From the NCBI GenBank assembly GCA_947561715.1, contig OX387205.1:9801001-9865000 (forward strand): a stretch of DNA of 64,000 bases. The letters run 5' to 3'. The notes under the pieces are model-generated. The model worked only from the letters and a program-made list of their open reading frames with translations. It made no database searches and had not been told where the DNA came from. Positions within the stretch are counted from its first letter, which is position 1; the number at the start of each line of letters is the position of its first letter. A program made the translations under genes and the position numbers. Positions 63,116 through 64,000 of this stretch are shown here, one piece after another. Origin of the DNA: Ascidia mentula. Taxonomy: Eukaryota > Chordata > Ascidiacea > Phlebobranchia > Ascidiidae.

Positions 63116-63770
63116 CTTTTAGGAATACTGCTTCTTAGTGTTCATTTACACCTGCTGTACACAACTAGCACACGCAAACAAACCACTTCGCTGTGTTCAC
63201 ATAGCACTACAATATAGACCTACAGCCCAAAACGGATGTTATTGCCCCATTGTCTGAATCGCGTATTGTTTTGCAACTGAGATAGCAGAGCATATCAACA
63301 ATGGAAAAGGATTACTTCGTCAGGAAGTGTTGTTTGTTTATATTTGTACTTTATCAGGCAACCATTGCCATAACTATGACTTAAATCAAGCACAAAGTGT
63401 AATGACATATTCACAAAAGATCACATGTTGTAAGAATATGATGTATTTTGTGGCAACCACACAAAAAATAAGTCGAATTTAGCGCATTCTTAGTGGCATC
63501 ATATTCGAGTAATGCTAAACATCACGTTGTGGTCGTACTATATTCGTGTCATGCTGACTTACACAGTATCTTTTTTCGTATGACTGACAGCATTAGACCC
63601 TTCTCTGCATTATATTTCCACCCGTCGGCCAGCATCAATACGTTCGTTGTCGTGACTCTTCCAAACGGGTGTGCCCAATATGAGTCATGTCATTCAGAGA
63701 GGTACTAACTATTATAGCTTGATGCTGGAGAAGTCAGCAGTAGTGCAAGACTGTGCGACGTAAGGGTAAT
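63116..63770. other. upstream region between ZP copy C and the next + strand gene
   Basis: A divergent intergenic stretch of about 650 bp. No clear TATA box or shared repeat with the A/B upstream regions is seen. Confidence 0.45.
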
Positions 63771-63867
63771 ATGAAGAATAGTTGTTGGCATTTATGTGGT
63801 TTTATATGTGCGTACTTGGTTGTAAGTTCTGTTGAAATGATACCTACCGAACACTTGCATCACCAAG
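63771..63867 (+). CDS. first exon of a secreted or membrane protein gene (3' truncated)
   Basis: ATG at 63771 opens 32 codons (MKNSCWHLCGFICAYLVV then SSVEMIPTEHLHHQ), ending in a strong donor (CAAG|GTAAGT) at 63868. The hydrophobic core GFICAYLVVSSV fits a signal peptide. The rest of the gene lies beyond the window. It is divergently arranged with ZP copy C and could be another member of the cluster, but the peptide is too short to tell. Confidence 0.5.
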
Positions 63868-64000
63868 GTAAGTAAGTTAAAACTGCACGCTATTCTTGTA
63901 TGAGGTTTAACAGGAGCTAATGAATGTTGTCTGTATAGAGATACAAGAGGCGTGATTCAGACCACAATTTTAAATCCGCACACACAATGTGTCAAAATAG

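Noticed and set aside
1-64000. tRNA, rRNA, CRISPR arrays, bacterial operons or riboswitches
   Set aside because: None seen. The window has spliced eukaryotic genes throughout, and no cloverleaf with A/B boxes was noticed by eye.

Overview
The window is nuclear DNA from an animal with a compact, AT-rich, intron-containing genome. Recognisable genes (a G-protein alpha subunit, WDR46, a YwrD-type gamma-glutamyltransferase, SAPCD2, RABGAP1) are chordate or metazoan, and their introns are mostly 60 bp to 1 kb. The presence of SAPCD2, ZP/EGF membrane proteins, hAT MITEs and Penelope-like foldbacks fits an ascidian such as Ciona best, but the organism is an inference. All exon models were built by hand from GT/AG sites, reading frame and family memory; no search was run.

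Layout. 1-1411 (+): 3' half of a Gi/o/z-class G-alpha gene. 2641-4370 (-): 5' part of WDR46, whose beta-propeller exons are missing from the window. 4558-13463: an 8.9 kb foldback DNA transposon with an 8-bp target duplication. Its long inverted repeats are mostly ~206-bp tandem repeats, and its broken core encodes a PHD-like finger, a transposase-like protein, a Ulp1-type SUMO protease and a ubiquitin-specific protease. 15238-18382 (-): a complete eight-exon gamma-glutamyltransferase-like gene with a hAT MITE just past its stop. 19638-28855 (-): a nine-exon SAPCD2 homologue of 760 codons. 28856-33368: no gene seen. 33369-45030 (-): a complete RABGAP1 homologue (PTB, DUF3694-like region, TBC, coiled coil; ~1,104 aa), whose introns hold MITEs and Penelope-like insertions with hammerhead-ribozyme-like motifs.

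45188-63115 holds a family of ZP-domain membrane proteins that I cannot match to a named gene. Copy A (+, 46995-50806) is decayed. Copy B (+, 52573-57095, 608 aa) and copy C (-, 57840-63115, 599 aa) are intact and convergent. A and B lie in a ~6 kb tandem duplication. Each intact protein has a signal peptide, two lineage-specific cysteine-rich modules, a ZP domain, a dibasic or furin-like site, one EGF-like domain, a membrane segment and a very short tail. This architecture suggests egg-coat or other extracellular-matrix or recognition proteins. At 63771 the signal-peptide exon of another + strand gene begins.

The most notable findings are the transposon carrying both a deSUMOylase-like and a deubiquitinase-like domain, the ZP family with its new N-terminal modules, and three repeat copies with compensatory changes in a hammerhead-like stem II.
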